DNA from: Camelus bactrianus
Taxonomy: Eukaryota; Chordata; Mammalia; Artiodactyla; Camelidae
DNA length: 64,000 nucleotides
Direction of reading: 5' to 3'
Assembly: GCF_048773025.1 (NCBI RefSeq)
Contig: NC_133546.1
Coordinates: 17,378,001-17,442,000, forward strand
Part shown: in pieces, positions 36,585 through 47,339 of the stretch
Layout of the letters: each line of letters starts with the position of its first letter
Numbering within the stretch: the first letter of the stretch is position 1
The notes under the pieces: generated by a model
Database searches by the model: none
What the model was told of the DNA's origin: nothing
What the model saw: the letters and a program-made list of their open reading frames with translations, nothing else
Made by a program: the position numbers and the translations under genes

Positions 36585-36845
36585 AAAATGTTTTTAGCCT
36601 ATGCATTGCAACCCATTCATAAGTCGTAAAATCAACTTAGTGGTCCATGACAGAGCTTGTAAAAAGTGAAATAGAATAAACTAATACAGAACATATTATA
36701 ACACATATACTAAGAATAAGTTCAGTTTAGAGAAAATTTTGTCTTGGTTACATATAAACACACATATACAGATATATCTGTGAACCCTAGGCCATGATGT
36801 AAAATATACTTCTTGCTGTGTATTATGGTTAAAACAGTTCCAAAG
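36585..36845 (+). mobile_element. Possible hAT-type DNA transposon remnant
   Basis: The run 'gcattgcaacccattcataa', 'gtcgtaaaatcaacttagtg', 'gtccatgacagagcttgtaa', 'aaagtgaaatagaataaact' and 'cttgctgtgtattatggtta' resembles a common mammalian DNA-transposon repeat whose name I cannot give with confidence. No transposase frame. Confidence 0.4.
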
Positions 36846-37274
36846 TCATCAAGTTTATGGGCCTCCTTCAAGTTATCACTTTAATGTTTTTGGCTAGCAA
36901 GAATCCATTCCACTTTCCCCAGCATCCCAATTTTCTGCTGAGGTCTGGTTGAGATAGAAATTCCCAGATCAGCCTCCTGGTATTGAAGCTGGAAGGAGCC
37001 AAATCAGCCAACTGAATCCTGTCTCCTGGGACTTAGAGTCTTGAGCAGGTAACACAAGAATGAAAAACATAAATAGCTGGCACACACCCATTCTAGTGGT
37101 GACATCCAGATCACTCTGTTTAGGCAGTGAAGCCATTTCTGTGTTTCCTGCTGCCTTAGTTTCTGCCCGTTGCCGCCCATTGTCTAGCTTCATGTCAATA
37201 TGTTAAGTCCTGACTTCCTTCTGATAAATCCTTTTTTGCTCATTAACCAGAGTTACTTTTTGTTATTCTAATGA
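36846..37274. other. Unassigned repeat-like DNA
   Basis: The right part ('ctgataaatccttttttgct', 'cattaaccagagttactttt') resembles the end of a mammalian interspersed repeat, perhaps an LTR. I cannot name it. No gene is recognised in the overlapping minus frame at 36969-37193. Confidence 0.35.
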
Positions 37275-37447
37275 AAGAACTCTAGACTTATACATATATG
37301 TGTCATCCTTTTTCAAACCTCAAAACTATTTCGTGATGTAGGTATTTTTATTTGACTAGTGGGAAAAGTGAGATACATAATGATCTGGTAATTTTGCCAA
37401 AGGTCATCCTTGCAGGTATGGAATTCAGACTACATCACTATCACTTT
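37275..37447 (-). mobile_element. MIR SINE, antisense
   Basis: Antisense MIR words in order: 'tcctttttcaaacctcaaaa', 'gatgtaggtatttttattt', 'gggaaaagtgagatacataa', 'ttttgccaaaggtcatcctt' and 'aggtatggaattcagactac'. Diverged. Confidence 0.6.
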
Positions 37448-37923
37448 TAAAGTTTATTTGTTTTCTATTAAATAATGCACATTGAGCTGGCAGTAGCAGA
37501 CAGTGATATATTTCATACGTAGAATAATTTCATGCAGAGGATTTGTCAGGGAATAGTTCTTATTTTATTTGAGTGAATCAAAATCAATAGTTTTCTATTA
37601 ACTTCAAGATAAAGTTCAACACTCTTGAGATTTAACAGAAGGCCTTAAGATTATACATATTGAGAGAAAATATAGCTTAGATTATTTTTCTGATATTTTC
37701 ATTGACTTTAAGAAAAAGAATTTTATCATCCTATTAACTGCATTCTCCTAGCAATAAACCGGAGTTCTGGAACTCTCAAGATCTATCAAATGAAGGTGGA
37801 CAGCTCAAGAATTATCCAAGCACCAGAGTCAACAAACAAAAGAGAGATTGGATAATTCAGCTGAACAGCCCTATTCTTCATCAACATTTTAAGTTCAGCT
37901 CCTTCATCCCTCTAAGCCTCCTC

Positions 37924-37925
<2 letters not shown>
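37448..37925. other. Unique AT-rich non-coding DNA
   Basis: No gene or assignable repeat seen. Confidence 0.5.

Positions 37926-37959
<34 letters not shown>
37926..37959. repeat. (CA)n microsatellite
   Basis: About 17 pure CA units. Confidence 0.95.
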
Positions 37960-38054
37960 GACACTCAATCAATCATTCATTCATGTTAATTCTTTTTGTT
38001 ACTACCCCTTCATACACACCCCTTAGTACAGTCCGTTGTTTCCTTCAGCTTGCA

Positions 38055-38071
38055 CTATTTCTAAGGCTTTT
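38055..38071. repeat. L1 target-site duplication, left copy
   Basis: The 17-mer 'ctatttctaaggctttt' matches 38908-38924 with one mismatch and brackets the L1 at 38072-38907. Confidence 0.9.
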
Positions 38072-38522
38072 TAAAAAATGTATAGTCAGTTACAATGCAT
38101 CAAGTTCTGGTGTACAGCATGATGTTTCAGTCATAGATATGCATACATATAATAATATAATTGTTTTCATATTATTTTCATTATAAGTTATTATAAGATA
38201 TAGAATATAGTTCCCTGTGTTCTACAGAAGAAATTTGTTTATTATCTACTTTATATATAATAGCACATATTGAACTCCCAATTTATCCCTTCCCACCCCC
38301 TTTTCCCCCAGTAACCATAAGATTACTATCTCTGTTAGTTTGTTCCTGTTTTGTAGATAAGTTCATTAGTTCTTTTTCTTTTTAGAATCCACTTATGAGT
38401 GATATCTTATGGTATTTTTCTTCTCTTTCTGGCTTACTTCGCTTAGAATAACAATCTCCAGGTCCATCCATATTGCTGCAAATGGCATTATTTTATTCTT
38501 TTGTATGGCTGAGTAGTATTCC

Positions 38523-38563
<41 letters not shown>

Positions 38564-38907
38564 CAACTTCTTTATCCAGTCATCTGTCGATGGACACTTA
38601 AGTTTTTTCCATGTCTTGGCTATTACAAATAGTGCTGCTGTGAACATTGGGGTGCATGTAACTTTTCAAATTTGAGTTCCTTCCAGATATATGCCCAGGA
38701 GTGAGATTGCTAGATCATATGGTAAGCCTATTTTTAATTTTTTGAGGAATCTCCATACTGTTTTTCATAATGGCTGTACCAAACTGCATTCCCACCAACA
38801 GTGTAGGAGGGTTCCCTTTTCTCCACACCCTCTCCAGCAGTTATCGTTGTGGACTTTTGAATGATGGCCATTCTCACTGTAGTTTTGATTTGCATTTCTC
38901 TGATAAT
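38072..38907 (-). mobile_element. L1 LINE, 5'-truncated, camelid-type
   Basis: An antisense L1 3' end of about 836 bp. The tail is degraded next to 38072. The 3' UTR ('tgtatagtcagttacaatgc', 'tagaatatagttccctgtgt') is followed by the antisense end of ORF2 ('aacaatctccaggtccatcc', 'tggctgagtagtattccatt', 'gttttgatttgcatttctct'). Seventeen-base duplicated target copies flank it, so both ends are defined. Part of the insert has become a (GT)n tract. Low divergence from the form I associate with camelid L1 suggests insertion within that lineage. Frames at 38393-38647 (minus, sense ORF2 remnant) and 38770-39045 (plus) are not host genes. Confidence 0.9.
38525..38562. repeat. (GT)n microsatellite inside L1
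   Basis: Nineteen GT units replace the 'attgtataaatata' region seen in the sister copy at 3045-3060. Confidence 0.95.
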
Positions 38908-38924
38908 CTATTGCTAAGGCTTTT
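38908..38924. repeat. L1 target-site duplication, right copy
   Basis: 'ctattgctaaggctttt', matching 38055-38071 at 16 of 17 positions. Confidence 0.9.
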
Positions 38925-39129
38925 AACTTGTACCCCTGAGTTAAGCCTCAATTTCCTTGAATCCATGTTTTCCATTGCTGATGGAGCAGAGCATGGTTCT
39001 CTATTATCCATGTTTAAGACTTCTTATAGGCTTTATATTATTTAAAGAATACATTCTAATATTCTTATTTTAGTATATAGTAAAATTCATCAATACTTTA
39101 AAGCTCAGAGTTTCCCAAACATATTATAT

Positions 39130-39345
39130 GGTTTTCTATCCATGCATTTGTGCATGTTATTCCACTGTGTGAAATGCTTTCTCAATATGCTCTCCTGGAA
39201 AAATCCTATTGATCCTTCAAAACCCAGTTTTGAGGTTACCTCCTCCAGGAAGTCTTCCCAAATATTTTCTAGCACCATTAAAAAATTAATCACACTCTTC
39301 TTTATTATCTCTATTTCTTGCACATATAGTTTGTTGCCCATTCAT
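39130..39345 (+). mobile_element. L2 LINE 3' part, sense
   Basis: The sense L2 words 'gatccttcaaaacccagttt', 'gaggttacctcctccaggaa', 'gtcttcccaaatattttcta' and 'atcacactcttctttattat' are collinear with the family. The copy ends just where the antisense L2 begins. Confidence 0.7.
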
Positions 39346-39860
39346 TTATGCAACAAGTATTTTGCTGAAGCACTGTTCTAGACTTAGGAGATATACTAGT
39401 AAAAAATACACACAAAGCTATCTACCTTCACAAGGCAAGAAAATAAATAAGAAAAAATAAGTAAAATATATCAAATGTAAGATAGATATAACTTCTTGGA
39501 AATATCAGTGGAGAGGGCGACAACTTTATGAGGGTGGTCAGGGAGAGCTTCACTGAGATGCATTTGAGAAAGGACGTAAGAGATTCAGGCATGTGCCTTG
39601 AGAATGTCTGAGGATGTGCATTTCAGGCAGAGGGAACTATAAATGCAAAGATGCTCAAGTAGAAATGCACTGGAAAAAAATCAAGAAAGAGCTGGAATCA
39701 GGGTTAAAAGATGTGGTCAGAGAGGAATAGATCATGGAGGATTTGGCATGAACTTAGAATGAAATGGGAAGCCACTGGAGAGATCGAAGTGGATAAGAGA
39801 TATGATCTGAGTAGATTTATAAAGATCACTCTGCACAAATTCTCCCTCATCCATATGCCC
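39338..39860 (-). mobile_element. L2 LINE, antisense
   Basis: Starts at the antisense terminus ('cattcatttatgcaacaagt', 'agcactgttctagacttagg'). It continues through 'gggtggtcagggagagcttc', 'catttcaggcagagggaact', 'tgggaagccactggagagat' and 'tatgatctgagtagatttat' to 'gatcactctgc'. About 520 bp of collinear old L2. The plus frame 39711-39920 inside is antisense to L2. Confidence 0.8.
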
Positions 39861-40751
39861 AAATCAAATGCTAAGACCAGATTAGACAGACAAGGTGTCT
39901 TTACTTTTTGTGATGCTTAAGAACAACTGCAAAAACAGATCATCTGGTGCTTTTGGCCTAAGGTAGTTTCCAACTAAGAACTGCCAGATAAATACAGCAA
40001 GTCTGTCCCTCACTTCTAACATTTGAATTTTAGGTCACAAATAATTCAAAGGAGAATAATGTATGATCTACTTTCTCTAGGGCTGCCCGTTTGTAAATGT
40101 GACACTCATACCTGAAAATAAAGTTAATGCAAGGACAAACATAAAAGGATCTTGGGGCTAGAAAAGCACTATGCAAAGAGGATTGGGAAACTAATTTGGA
40201 AGTTATTTCACTGATGGAGCTTTAGGGATTTAAGTCAATTAAAATTAGAGTGGGAGAAAGAAGGGATAATGCTATGGTGTTGATATTTAAGATGCCTGTT
40301 TGTGAGAGAGTTAAGAAAGACATTCTACAACATATTTTTATAGTTTTAAGGTAGACACCTGTTTGTGACCATTTAAACGGTCCTATTTAGAAAGAGATAC
40401 ATGGATGCTAAAATTTCCACTTAGACTTATTACATATTCTTCCAAGGATCTTGTTTTTAAGCCTAAAAATCAGGGAAACTCAAACCAGTACTTCATTAAT
40501 CAAATGATTGCATATGGACTCAAAAGTGAAATGTTAGAAACCCTTTAAGGCACTCGTCTTGCTAAAATAGTCCCATCTGTCACCTTAGAGCCTAGAGAAG
40601 CATAGGAAATTATGGTATGTTTTCCTCACGTTTGTCTAATTTCATAGTTCTCATTCATTAAAATATTTCCAGTAATATATTCCTTAATTTTATCAGCTGC
40701 ATAACTTATTACATCACTGTACATGCACAGAAAAGGTAGGTGAGGTTTATA
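39861..40751. other. Unique non-coding DNA
   Basis: No gene or assignable repeat seen. Confidence 0.5.
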
Positions 40752-40955
40752 TAGAGCACACACCAAGGTGAGGTCTGGAACCAGGTGGGTCACGTCATAT
40801 GGTGTTAAGTTTTTAACCTCTCTGTGACTCAGTTTCCTCCTCTGTAAAAAGAGGCTAACAACCTACCCTATAAATTATTATGTCAATTAAATGGGATGAT
40901 AAATAAAATGCTTGGAACTGTGCCTAGTACAATATAAGAGCTCAATCATAATGTT
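40752..40955 (+). mobile_element. MIR SINE
   Basis: Clear MIR order: 'ggtctggaaccaggtgggtc', 'ttaacctctctgtgactcag', 'tttcctcctctgtaaaaaga', 'attaaatgggatgataaata', 'cttggaactgtgcctagtac' and 'gagctcaatcataat'. Confidence 0.85.
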
Positions 40956-41251
40956 AAATATGTAGAAAATACATAGTAAACTCTGGATGATACCAAAAAA
41001 CCAGTACAATACAGTAAATATGCTTATAAAATCTCCAATATCTAAAAACAATTTAAATAAATACATTGAACCCTTTGTACATCTGCCTGCCTCTATTATA
41101 TTTATCACCAATCCAATTCACCTGTCTTGGCAGTAATTTATACAGCTTTTCTCATACCTTTGCAACTCTTTTCATTCATGAGACCTAAGTTCTTATCACC
41201 AACAGAGCTTTTTAGAATGGAAGCAGCCACACTGCTGTGAGTTACCCTATA
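40956..41251. other. Unique AT-rich non-coding DNA
   Basis: No gene or assignable repeat seen. Confidence 0.5.
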
Positions 41252-41315
41252 GGAAGGGCGAGGAAAAAGGAAAGGAGAGAGGGAGGTAGGAAGAGAGGGA
41301 GCAAAGAAGGAAGCC
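41252..41315. repeat. Purine-rich low-complexity tract
   Basis: A/G-only sequence built on 'gagggag' and 'aggaaa' words, with little else. Confidence 0.7.
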
Positions 41316-41499
41316 TTTATTAAGCAACAAGCTCTTGTCTGAACACCTAAAGCTTCACCAGAACAGATGATCTAGTTCCTTTCCAATTCTTAAGACCCAG
41401 CATCCAACAAACTATTCTCAAGGAGACATCTGATATAGGTTCTTTCTCTCTTTGTACAGCTTTACTAAGACCAGGGAAAGACTCTAAAAAGTAGATTGA

Positions 41500-41692
41500 T
41501 GTTATTATACATATACAATATTTATTATGTATTATGATATACTTTATATAGTTACATAATATATAACATTATATTATAACCAATTATATAGTATATATCA
41601 TATATTATATATAGTATATATTTATGTATAATACATCATATATGATACATATTTACATATACATGTATAATATATACGTGTATTTCTTAAGC
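41500..41692. repeat. AT-rich low-complexity DNA
   Basis: Nearly all A and T, with many overlapping 'atatat' and 'tataatat' palindromes, so it could unpair or form cruciforms. The 64-codon frame at 41624-41818 begins here and is spurious. Confidence 0.8.
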
Positions 41693-42224
41693 TGTTTTAA
41701 CACTGATTCCTCTAAAGTAGTGGGCCACCTACTTTTAGAATTGTTTCATTTGCTATTTTCTAAAACCTGCCTTCTTCATTCATGCAGCTATGTCATTGGG
41801 ATACAGGCAGCCAGGTAACCCTAAGATCCTTGCCAGATATGAGTGGGCACTTGATCCTAAGCTGTAATAAACAGCTTCATTTCTGGAGAATTTAGAGTTG
41901 GGGATGAGAAGGAGATATCTCTTCTCACCAGAAGATTGATCTCATATCATGCAAATGTGAATGTTTACTGACAGCCATGTGTTCCACCAAGTGAGTTGAA
42001 GGAGAAGAGGAAGCTGGTTTGTACAGGAAGAGAAAAGTATTTGGCAGAGGGACAGACAAGAGAGAACATGCTACTAACATTTATTGGACTGGTACCAGTT
42101 TTTTTTGATGCCTGAATGTGATCTTCCCCCTATTATAAACTCATCTCTTCCCCCTATGTTAGCTCTAATAAGTTTCTGTAACTTGCAACCAAGACAGTCT
42201 TTAATTAATACGTCCAGTTTAATC
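41693..42224. other. Unique non-coding DNA
   Basis: No gene or assignable repeat seen. Confidence 0.5.
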
Positions 42225-42360
42225 AAAGTGTAACATGTATCAAGTGCTTATTATGTTTTATGTATTGGATATACAAAATGAAAAACATACGATTCTGGTA
42301 TTTGAGATGTAGCATTGATCAAGAAATAACAGATAATAAATACACAGACTGAAAGAACAT
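42225..42360 (-). mobile_element. Probable L2 LINE 3' end, antisense
   Basis: 'tgtatcaagtgcttattatg', 'ttttatgtattggatataca' and 'agaaataacagataataaat' resemble the antisense L2 terminus. Diverged and short. Confidence 0.4.
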
Positions 42361-43599
42361 GGTAAACTGACACTTCCATGGAATGTATTCTAGGTATTTC
42401 TGTTAATAAGCAATACTTAACCCTTGGTCCCTTAGCATAATTCCTCCTTTGATCTCCTCTTTGCTGCGGGTATTCATCCACATACTATCACATTGTCAGC
42501 TCCACCTTCCATAGCTACTGCAGTCATCATTTGCACCTGCATGGTGAGCGCTCCATTGAGCCCTGCTTACTGTAGAAGCTTGACCCAGGAATCTTACTGA
42601 CTTCCCAAACCAGAGAATCTCACCAAAGCTATTGCTTTCAGCTAGAGCAAACTTCCAACCCTGGTAGAGTCACCCAGGCAGCAGGTCCAAACCCACATAT
42701 TTCTAACTTGTTGAAGGCAAATTAGTACATATATCTGCTCTCTAGAGAATGCTTCCTAATGACTTGAGAATTTTCTCCTGGGATGTTATCGAATAAGACT
42801 CCAAGTACAAAGATTCTGTCCTGTTCATCTATTACTGTTGTTGACTCTAATGTGTGTAGCATTTTAAAATTGTAAGCATAATTTAATTTACCCTTGTTTA
42901 AAATCAAAAACTAACATCAAAAGCTAAATGTTTTCAGCCGTAAAAGATTGGAAAAAGTTGAGCTACTGAAACAGGGCCTGCAGAACAAAATTCGATGAGC
43001 TGGCCACTCTATCTTATTATATCACTGAGATAAACATTCACAGGTCACATCCTTTGAAGGCATTAAGGTCATAAACATTAGGCAGTTGAAGATAAAAGCT
43101 CTTTCTTGTAAGATTTACACATTTGGCTTGTAGCTATTGGAAAAGCATTTTGTTCCTTAGAGGTTTCTCAATTATATTTTACTTTTAACTGTAATGACTA
43201 ATTGTCGTATGAATGTTAATCTTGAGAGTATAAAATGTAGGCATTCTGGGAAAATGAATACACTCCTATATGTTTGTGACAGCGAAGAGAGGAAAATAAT
43301 CACCAGATTCAGAAGGGATTGGACAGAGCACAGGAATTTCATGCAATTGACTTTATAGTGCCTGATTAAAAAAAACACATTTTCAGAGTCAAAAAATATT
43401 GCAATATGCTTACTCACTTGAGAATCTTTGGGGGAAAGGGGCTGTGATCATCTCAGAAAATGTTCTTCCATAAATGATGCACATGAAAATTGATATCCAA
43501 TAGCTACCAGATCTTTCCCACACTCTTCATTTTGCTTTCCAAGGATTTCTGATATTTGGTCCTCCTTCACCAATTCTATTTTACTTATTAAAAAAGGCA
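42361..43599. other. Unassigned non-coding DNA
   Basis: No exon recognised. The 42500-42700 stretch has the composition of an old interspersed repeat but I cannot name it. Confidence 0.45.
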
Positions 43600-44135
43600 G
43601 CATACTGCCATGAAGGGGTCATAGAATTTGACAACAGACAGAGTTGGGTACCTTACAGGGCTTTACTGCTTGCTAGCTGTGTGACAAAATTTTCTGTGCT
43701 GTGAGGATTTGAGCTTGTCTTAATCAGTTAAGGCTGATATAGACTGGGAGGCTTGTAAACAACAGAATTTTATTTCTCCCAGTTCTGGGGGCTGGAAGTC
43801 TGAGATGAGTGTGTCAGTATGGTTGAATTCTGGTGAGTGCCTTCTTCCAAGTTTCAGACGTCATTTTCTCATTGTATCCTCACACAGTGGAAAGAAAATG
43901 AGGAAGCTCTCTGGAGTCTATTTTATAAGGTCACTAATCTCATTCATGAAGGCTCCACTCTCCTGACCTAATTACCTCCCAAAGGTCCTCTCAATACCAT
44001 TATATTAGCGGGTGGGGAAGGTAGGGTTTTAACAAGTTTGGAGTCGGAGGCACATTCAGTCCATAACAGAGGTCATATATGTAAGCAATCTGGCAGAGTT
44101 CCAGACACACAGTAGGCACACAACAAATGGTGGGT
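43600..44135 (+). mobile_element. MIR SINE split by an LTR
   Basis: The left piece (43600-43715) carries 'tgaaggggtcatagaatttg' and the MIR core 'ctgcttgctagctgtgtgac'. The right piece (44069-44135) carries the MIR tail 'tccagacacacagtaggcac' and 'caacaaatgg'. The pieces are collinear, so the LTR at 43716-44068 landed inside an existing MIR. Confidence 0.7.
43716..44068 (-). mobile_element. MaLR (MLT1-type) solo LTR fossil
   Basis: Antisense MLT1-type LTR: 'aatcagttaaggctgatata', 'cagttctgggggctggaagt', 'cattgtatcctcacacagtg', 'tataaggtcactaatctcat', 'acctaattacctcccaaagg' and the 'cattcagtccataaca' end. Flanking five-base words (gagct and gaggt) fit the 5-bp duplication of ERVL-class elements. 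No internal part remains, so it is a solo LTR. Old and broken. It is younger than the MIR it interrupts. Confidence 0.75.
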
Positions 44136-45149
44136 TACAGAATCACATTTTACCAGGAATTCTTCACCCCAGACAGGATGGTGTTGTCACTCTGTCCTTG
44201 AGCACATTGGGCCAATGCCTAACCCTGAGTATTTGCTCAAGCTGTCCTAGAAATACTATTCCTCTTTACCTCCAGCTCATATTCAAGTCAACTACAAGGC
44301 CTTATTCCCTCTTAATGTTGTTAGGAGATATGTCTTAGCTAAACTGTTTAAAACCTGACTGAGAATTTTTTGTAAGTCTAGGGTTTCCCTGGTTGTTAGT
44401 CCCAACATCCCAGTTACTGAATAAGCCAGAGTCTTCAGCATTCGACAAAGAGAAAAGAGCAACAGAACATTTACTGTCTGCAAGTCCTCAAAAGATATTT
44501 TATAAAATTACTGGTAAGTCTCTCTCCAGGCAGGTGCAGATGGGGATAAGGATGCTGAATGAGGGCTAGTATAGAGAATTTTAACATAAAAGAATGAAAA
44601 ACTGGGTTAGGAAAAATTATTCAAAATAAGAGTGCAAGTCAATGGGGAATCAGTTGGGGTTGAAGAAAGAACCAAATGTAAATGGTTGGAAAACCCTGGG
44701 AATCTAAGAGAAAGCATGTGAGGTAGGAGAGGGGCCAAGAGGGACTCCTGGTCAGGATTGTGATACATTTGAAATGCGGAAAGAGTGTCTGCAGATCAGA
44801 CCTTATAAACAAAATTAGATAGATAGACAGACAGACAAACAGATATCTATTCCTAGACTGATATATACAAGGGCATATTTTAAAAGGATACTAAAACCTA
44901 ATATTATTCCCTTTTAAGAAATGTTTCATTTCTGATTCTTCCCACAAGACCGTGAATTCCTCAGAGGCAGAGGCTGCCTTATTTTCCTCTGATTCTCCAG
45001 GTGATTTTCAAGTAAGTTTATTAAAAGAAATAAAATGAGGTATCTTCAGTGTGTCGCATTTATTGATGAAAATATGTGCCAGTAGAATGTCTCCTGCTTC
45101 AGCTTTGCATTTAAGTAGATAGCATCTTTCTTCTATAAGAATGATCCTC
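44136..45149. other. Unique non-coding DNA with a tetranucleotide patch
   Basis: A short 'gatagatagacagacagaca' repeat lies at 44815-44845. No gene or transposon is recognised in this stretch. Confidence 0.5.
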
Positions 45150-45290
45150 ATTTCCCTCAAAATATCTCAATCGCATAATGAGAAGCAGGTGTTCTTCTCA
45201 TTTCTTAGATGGATAAATTACAAAACAAAGAGGTGAACAGACGGCTCAGGAAAAGCAGGCAGCTGCTGAAGCAGGAGTGGATTTTGGCTA
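45150..45290 (-). mobile_element. Possible MIR SINE, antisense
   Basis: 'gatcctcatttccctcaaaa', 'tcatttcttagatggataaa' and 'acaaaacaaagaggtgaaca' fit the antisense MIR core loosely. Overlapping opposite frames at 45205-45432 are unrecognised. Confidence 0.35.
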
Positions 45291-45659
45291 TTGTGTCCCT
45301 GGCTAGCAGGCCTTGCATGCTGATTTCCCAGGTCAATCTACTCCAACAAAGCAGCCATTTGCCGGTGCAGAAGCGGTACCTCTTCTGTGGTGGACCCACA
45401 TTCCACTCAACCGTAGTTCTCATTTGAATCATAAAAGGAGCTTATCAGTTTAGTCAAGTTCAGGTCTCATTGCCAAGAGAAAGTTTATTTCAGGGCAAAG
45501 TTAGCAGGTATGTATGTGAATTTCTGGCAACCAAGGCTGTGCCACAGGGAGTGTCATTAATTTGGGGCAGTTTATTTTCAATTGGATTAGGCTCAAAACA
45601 ACACAACCTTTAAAGACATGATGCTTATAAAGTACCCAGCCTGGGTTAGAAGCCCAGTA

Positions 45660-46110
45660 ATGCCTGGATAACTTCTGATTGCGTTTTCAGAGCCATCTTC
45701 ATCCTTCTTCACTCTGCTCTCAGCCTCAGGAGACTGACCTTTATGAATTACATCCACTGGCCTTCCTTGCCCCTGGCCTAACCACTGTGAGCACCAGCAG
45801 AAAATTAGACAGCGGAAGGAGAAGAGTTTCAGCCCCAGCTCCCTTCAGGCCAGGCTGCAGTTGAGCCACTAGCTCTCTTCCTCTAATTGGGATGCAGCTT
45901 CTACCAGGTAGCCTATTTCTTGCAGCCACAAGTAGTGCCAGGATCCGGTAACCCTTCTGACCCCTTCATCCGGCAAGCCCTTCTGCACGTCATGGTTCCT
46001 TGGTGATTCCCTTAACCTTGCCACACCTTTGAAAAAAAGTCCCTTCGTTGAATTCTCTTCATTTACCCTTTTTGGTGCTTCATGTGTTTCCTGAAGTAAT
46101 CCTAACAGAT
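45660..46110. repeat. Unnamed old interspersed repeat
   Basis: The end of this stretch ('ggtgattcccttaaccttgc', 'cacacctttgaaaaaaagtc', 'cccttcgttgaattctctt') resembles the close of a common mammalian medium-reiteration repeat that I cannot name. The left part is GC-richer than the region. The frames at 45679-45864 (plus) and 45741-45929 (minus) lie in it. Confidence 0.4.
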
Positions 46111-46189
46111 ATATTTAATGCTTGCTCCCTCCTGGTATAAACATCAAAACTAGAGAGATCCTGTGCTGCTTTGCACGGTACTGAATGTA

Positions 46190-46698
46190 ATTGGGAACAA
46201 CAAACCTGACTACATATTAGATCTGTTCGTTTAGCTCTAACTCTAAGCTCTGTTTCTGGTGCTTAGTCATGCTGGTTCTGCACCTTTTGTAAAAGAATGT
46301 TTCTTGTAGCCAGAAATATATAGGATAGCCTATTCTCAAGGCTCTGACCTTTAAGGGTATAACACTTCCCCATTCATATAAAGATAAAAAGCTGTAGAAT
46401 AGAAAATAACATTTGTCTTATTGGAGGTTTGCAGGGATACCATGACCTGACCTACACAGACAGCTGTAAGAACAAAGGATTCTGACACGAGAAGTTTGCA
46501 AAAACCAACCAACATCCTCTCCCCTTTTTAGTATAAAAGGAGCCTGAATTCTGACTTGGGGAAGATGGTTCTCCAGGACGTTAGTCTGCCATCTTCTCAG
46601 TCTGCCAGCTTTCTGAATAAATTCCTTGCCCCAGCATCTTGTCTTCTGATTTATTGGCCTGCTGTGCAGCAAGCAAAATGAGTTTGGATTCGGTAACA
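46190..46698 (+). mobile_element. ERV1-like solo LTR fossil
   Basis: A class I type LTR. It shows U3 wording ('gtttctggtgcttagtcatg', 'taggatagcctattctcaag'), a TATA box in 'tagtataaaaggagcc' at 46532, a polyadenylation signal 'aataaa' at 46616, then 'gatttattggcctgctgtgc' and a right end 'gtttggattcggtaaca'. No gag, pol or env sequence flanks it, so it is probably a solo LTR. The left limit is approximate. It is less diverged than the MaLR copies. A frame on the minus strand (46418-46699) is a by-product. Confidence 0.7.
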
Positions 46699-46774
46699 CA
46701 AAAAGTCTGGAAGTCAGTGGATCCAGGATCTGTTCACATCATGTTTGCAACTCAGATAAACTTGCTGAGGGAAG

Positions 46775-46985
46775 GGTTAATCCTTGACACCAAGCATGAT
46801 TCTGGGTGCATTACATGTGTCATCCCATTCAACCTTCTCAGCAGTCCTACAGTAGATATTATTATCTCCATTTTATAGTGAGTAACTGATAGCTAAAATT
46901 AGACATTGGCAGTGACTCCAAAGCTTGTGTTCTTTCCCCACCCTCACAATTCTAGCTCCTCTGAGGCTATTTGCTCCACCATCAA
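46775..46985 (-). mobile_element. MIR SINE, antisense
   Basis: Antisense MIR order: 'gtgtcatcccattcaacctt', 'ctcagcagtcctacagtaga', 'tattattatctccattttat' and 'gtgactccaaagcttgtgtt'. Diverged. Confidence 0.7.
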
Positions 46986-47005
46986 ATCAGATTGTTGGAC
47001 TATGT

Positions 47006-47129
47006 CAGTAGTTCTCAGTCCTGGGTTCTACAGCTGGAGAACTTTAAATATACCCCAATTCAAAACTTCAGCAGTTAAATTTATAAGCTTCTTTTATGAT
47101 TCAAATGAGAACTAAGGTTGAGACCATTG
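47006..47129 (+). mobile_element. Short hAT-Charlie (MER5-like) DNA transposon
   Basis: The left end 'cagtagttctcagtcctggg' and right end 'aaggttgagaccattg' are near-inverted hAT-Charlie termini, enclosing about 95 bp including 'gctggagaactttaaatata'. Internally deleted, with no transposase. Confidence 0.6.
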
Positions 47130-47339
47130 GAATAAATGTCCTGTAAAATTTCTCCTAATTCTAAAAAGTTGGTATTCTAGTATTTTTTAACATATTGCTT
47201 TAGTTTTGGCTTATCATAATTTAATACTGCTGTATTTTTCGATCTAACAGTTTCTTTTTTCTTGCTCCTATGTTCTTGTAAAAAATATTTTTGTAGAAAG
47301 CATATAGCACAAAAAATTGTATAAAAACTTTTTTGAGGC

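Noticed and set aside
35955-38562. Repeated short units considered as a CRISPR-like array
   Set aside because: These are CA and GT microsatellites with no spacers, in vertebrate nuclear DNA.
41500-41692. AT-palindrome-rich stretch considered as a replication origin or matrix attachment site
   Set aside because: Low complexity alone does not support a specific function.
45205-45432. Opposed frames of 75 and 72 codons
   Set aside because: Both strands are open over the same bases, neither resembles a protein family, and the left part may be an old MIR.
46530-46620. TATA box and polyadenylation signal that might mark a host gene promoter
   Set aside because: Both fall at the expected places of an ERV1-like LTR, and no downstream host exon is visible.
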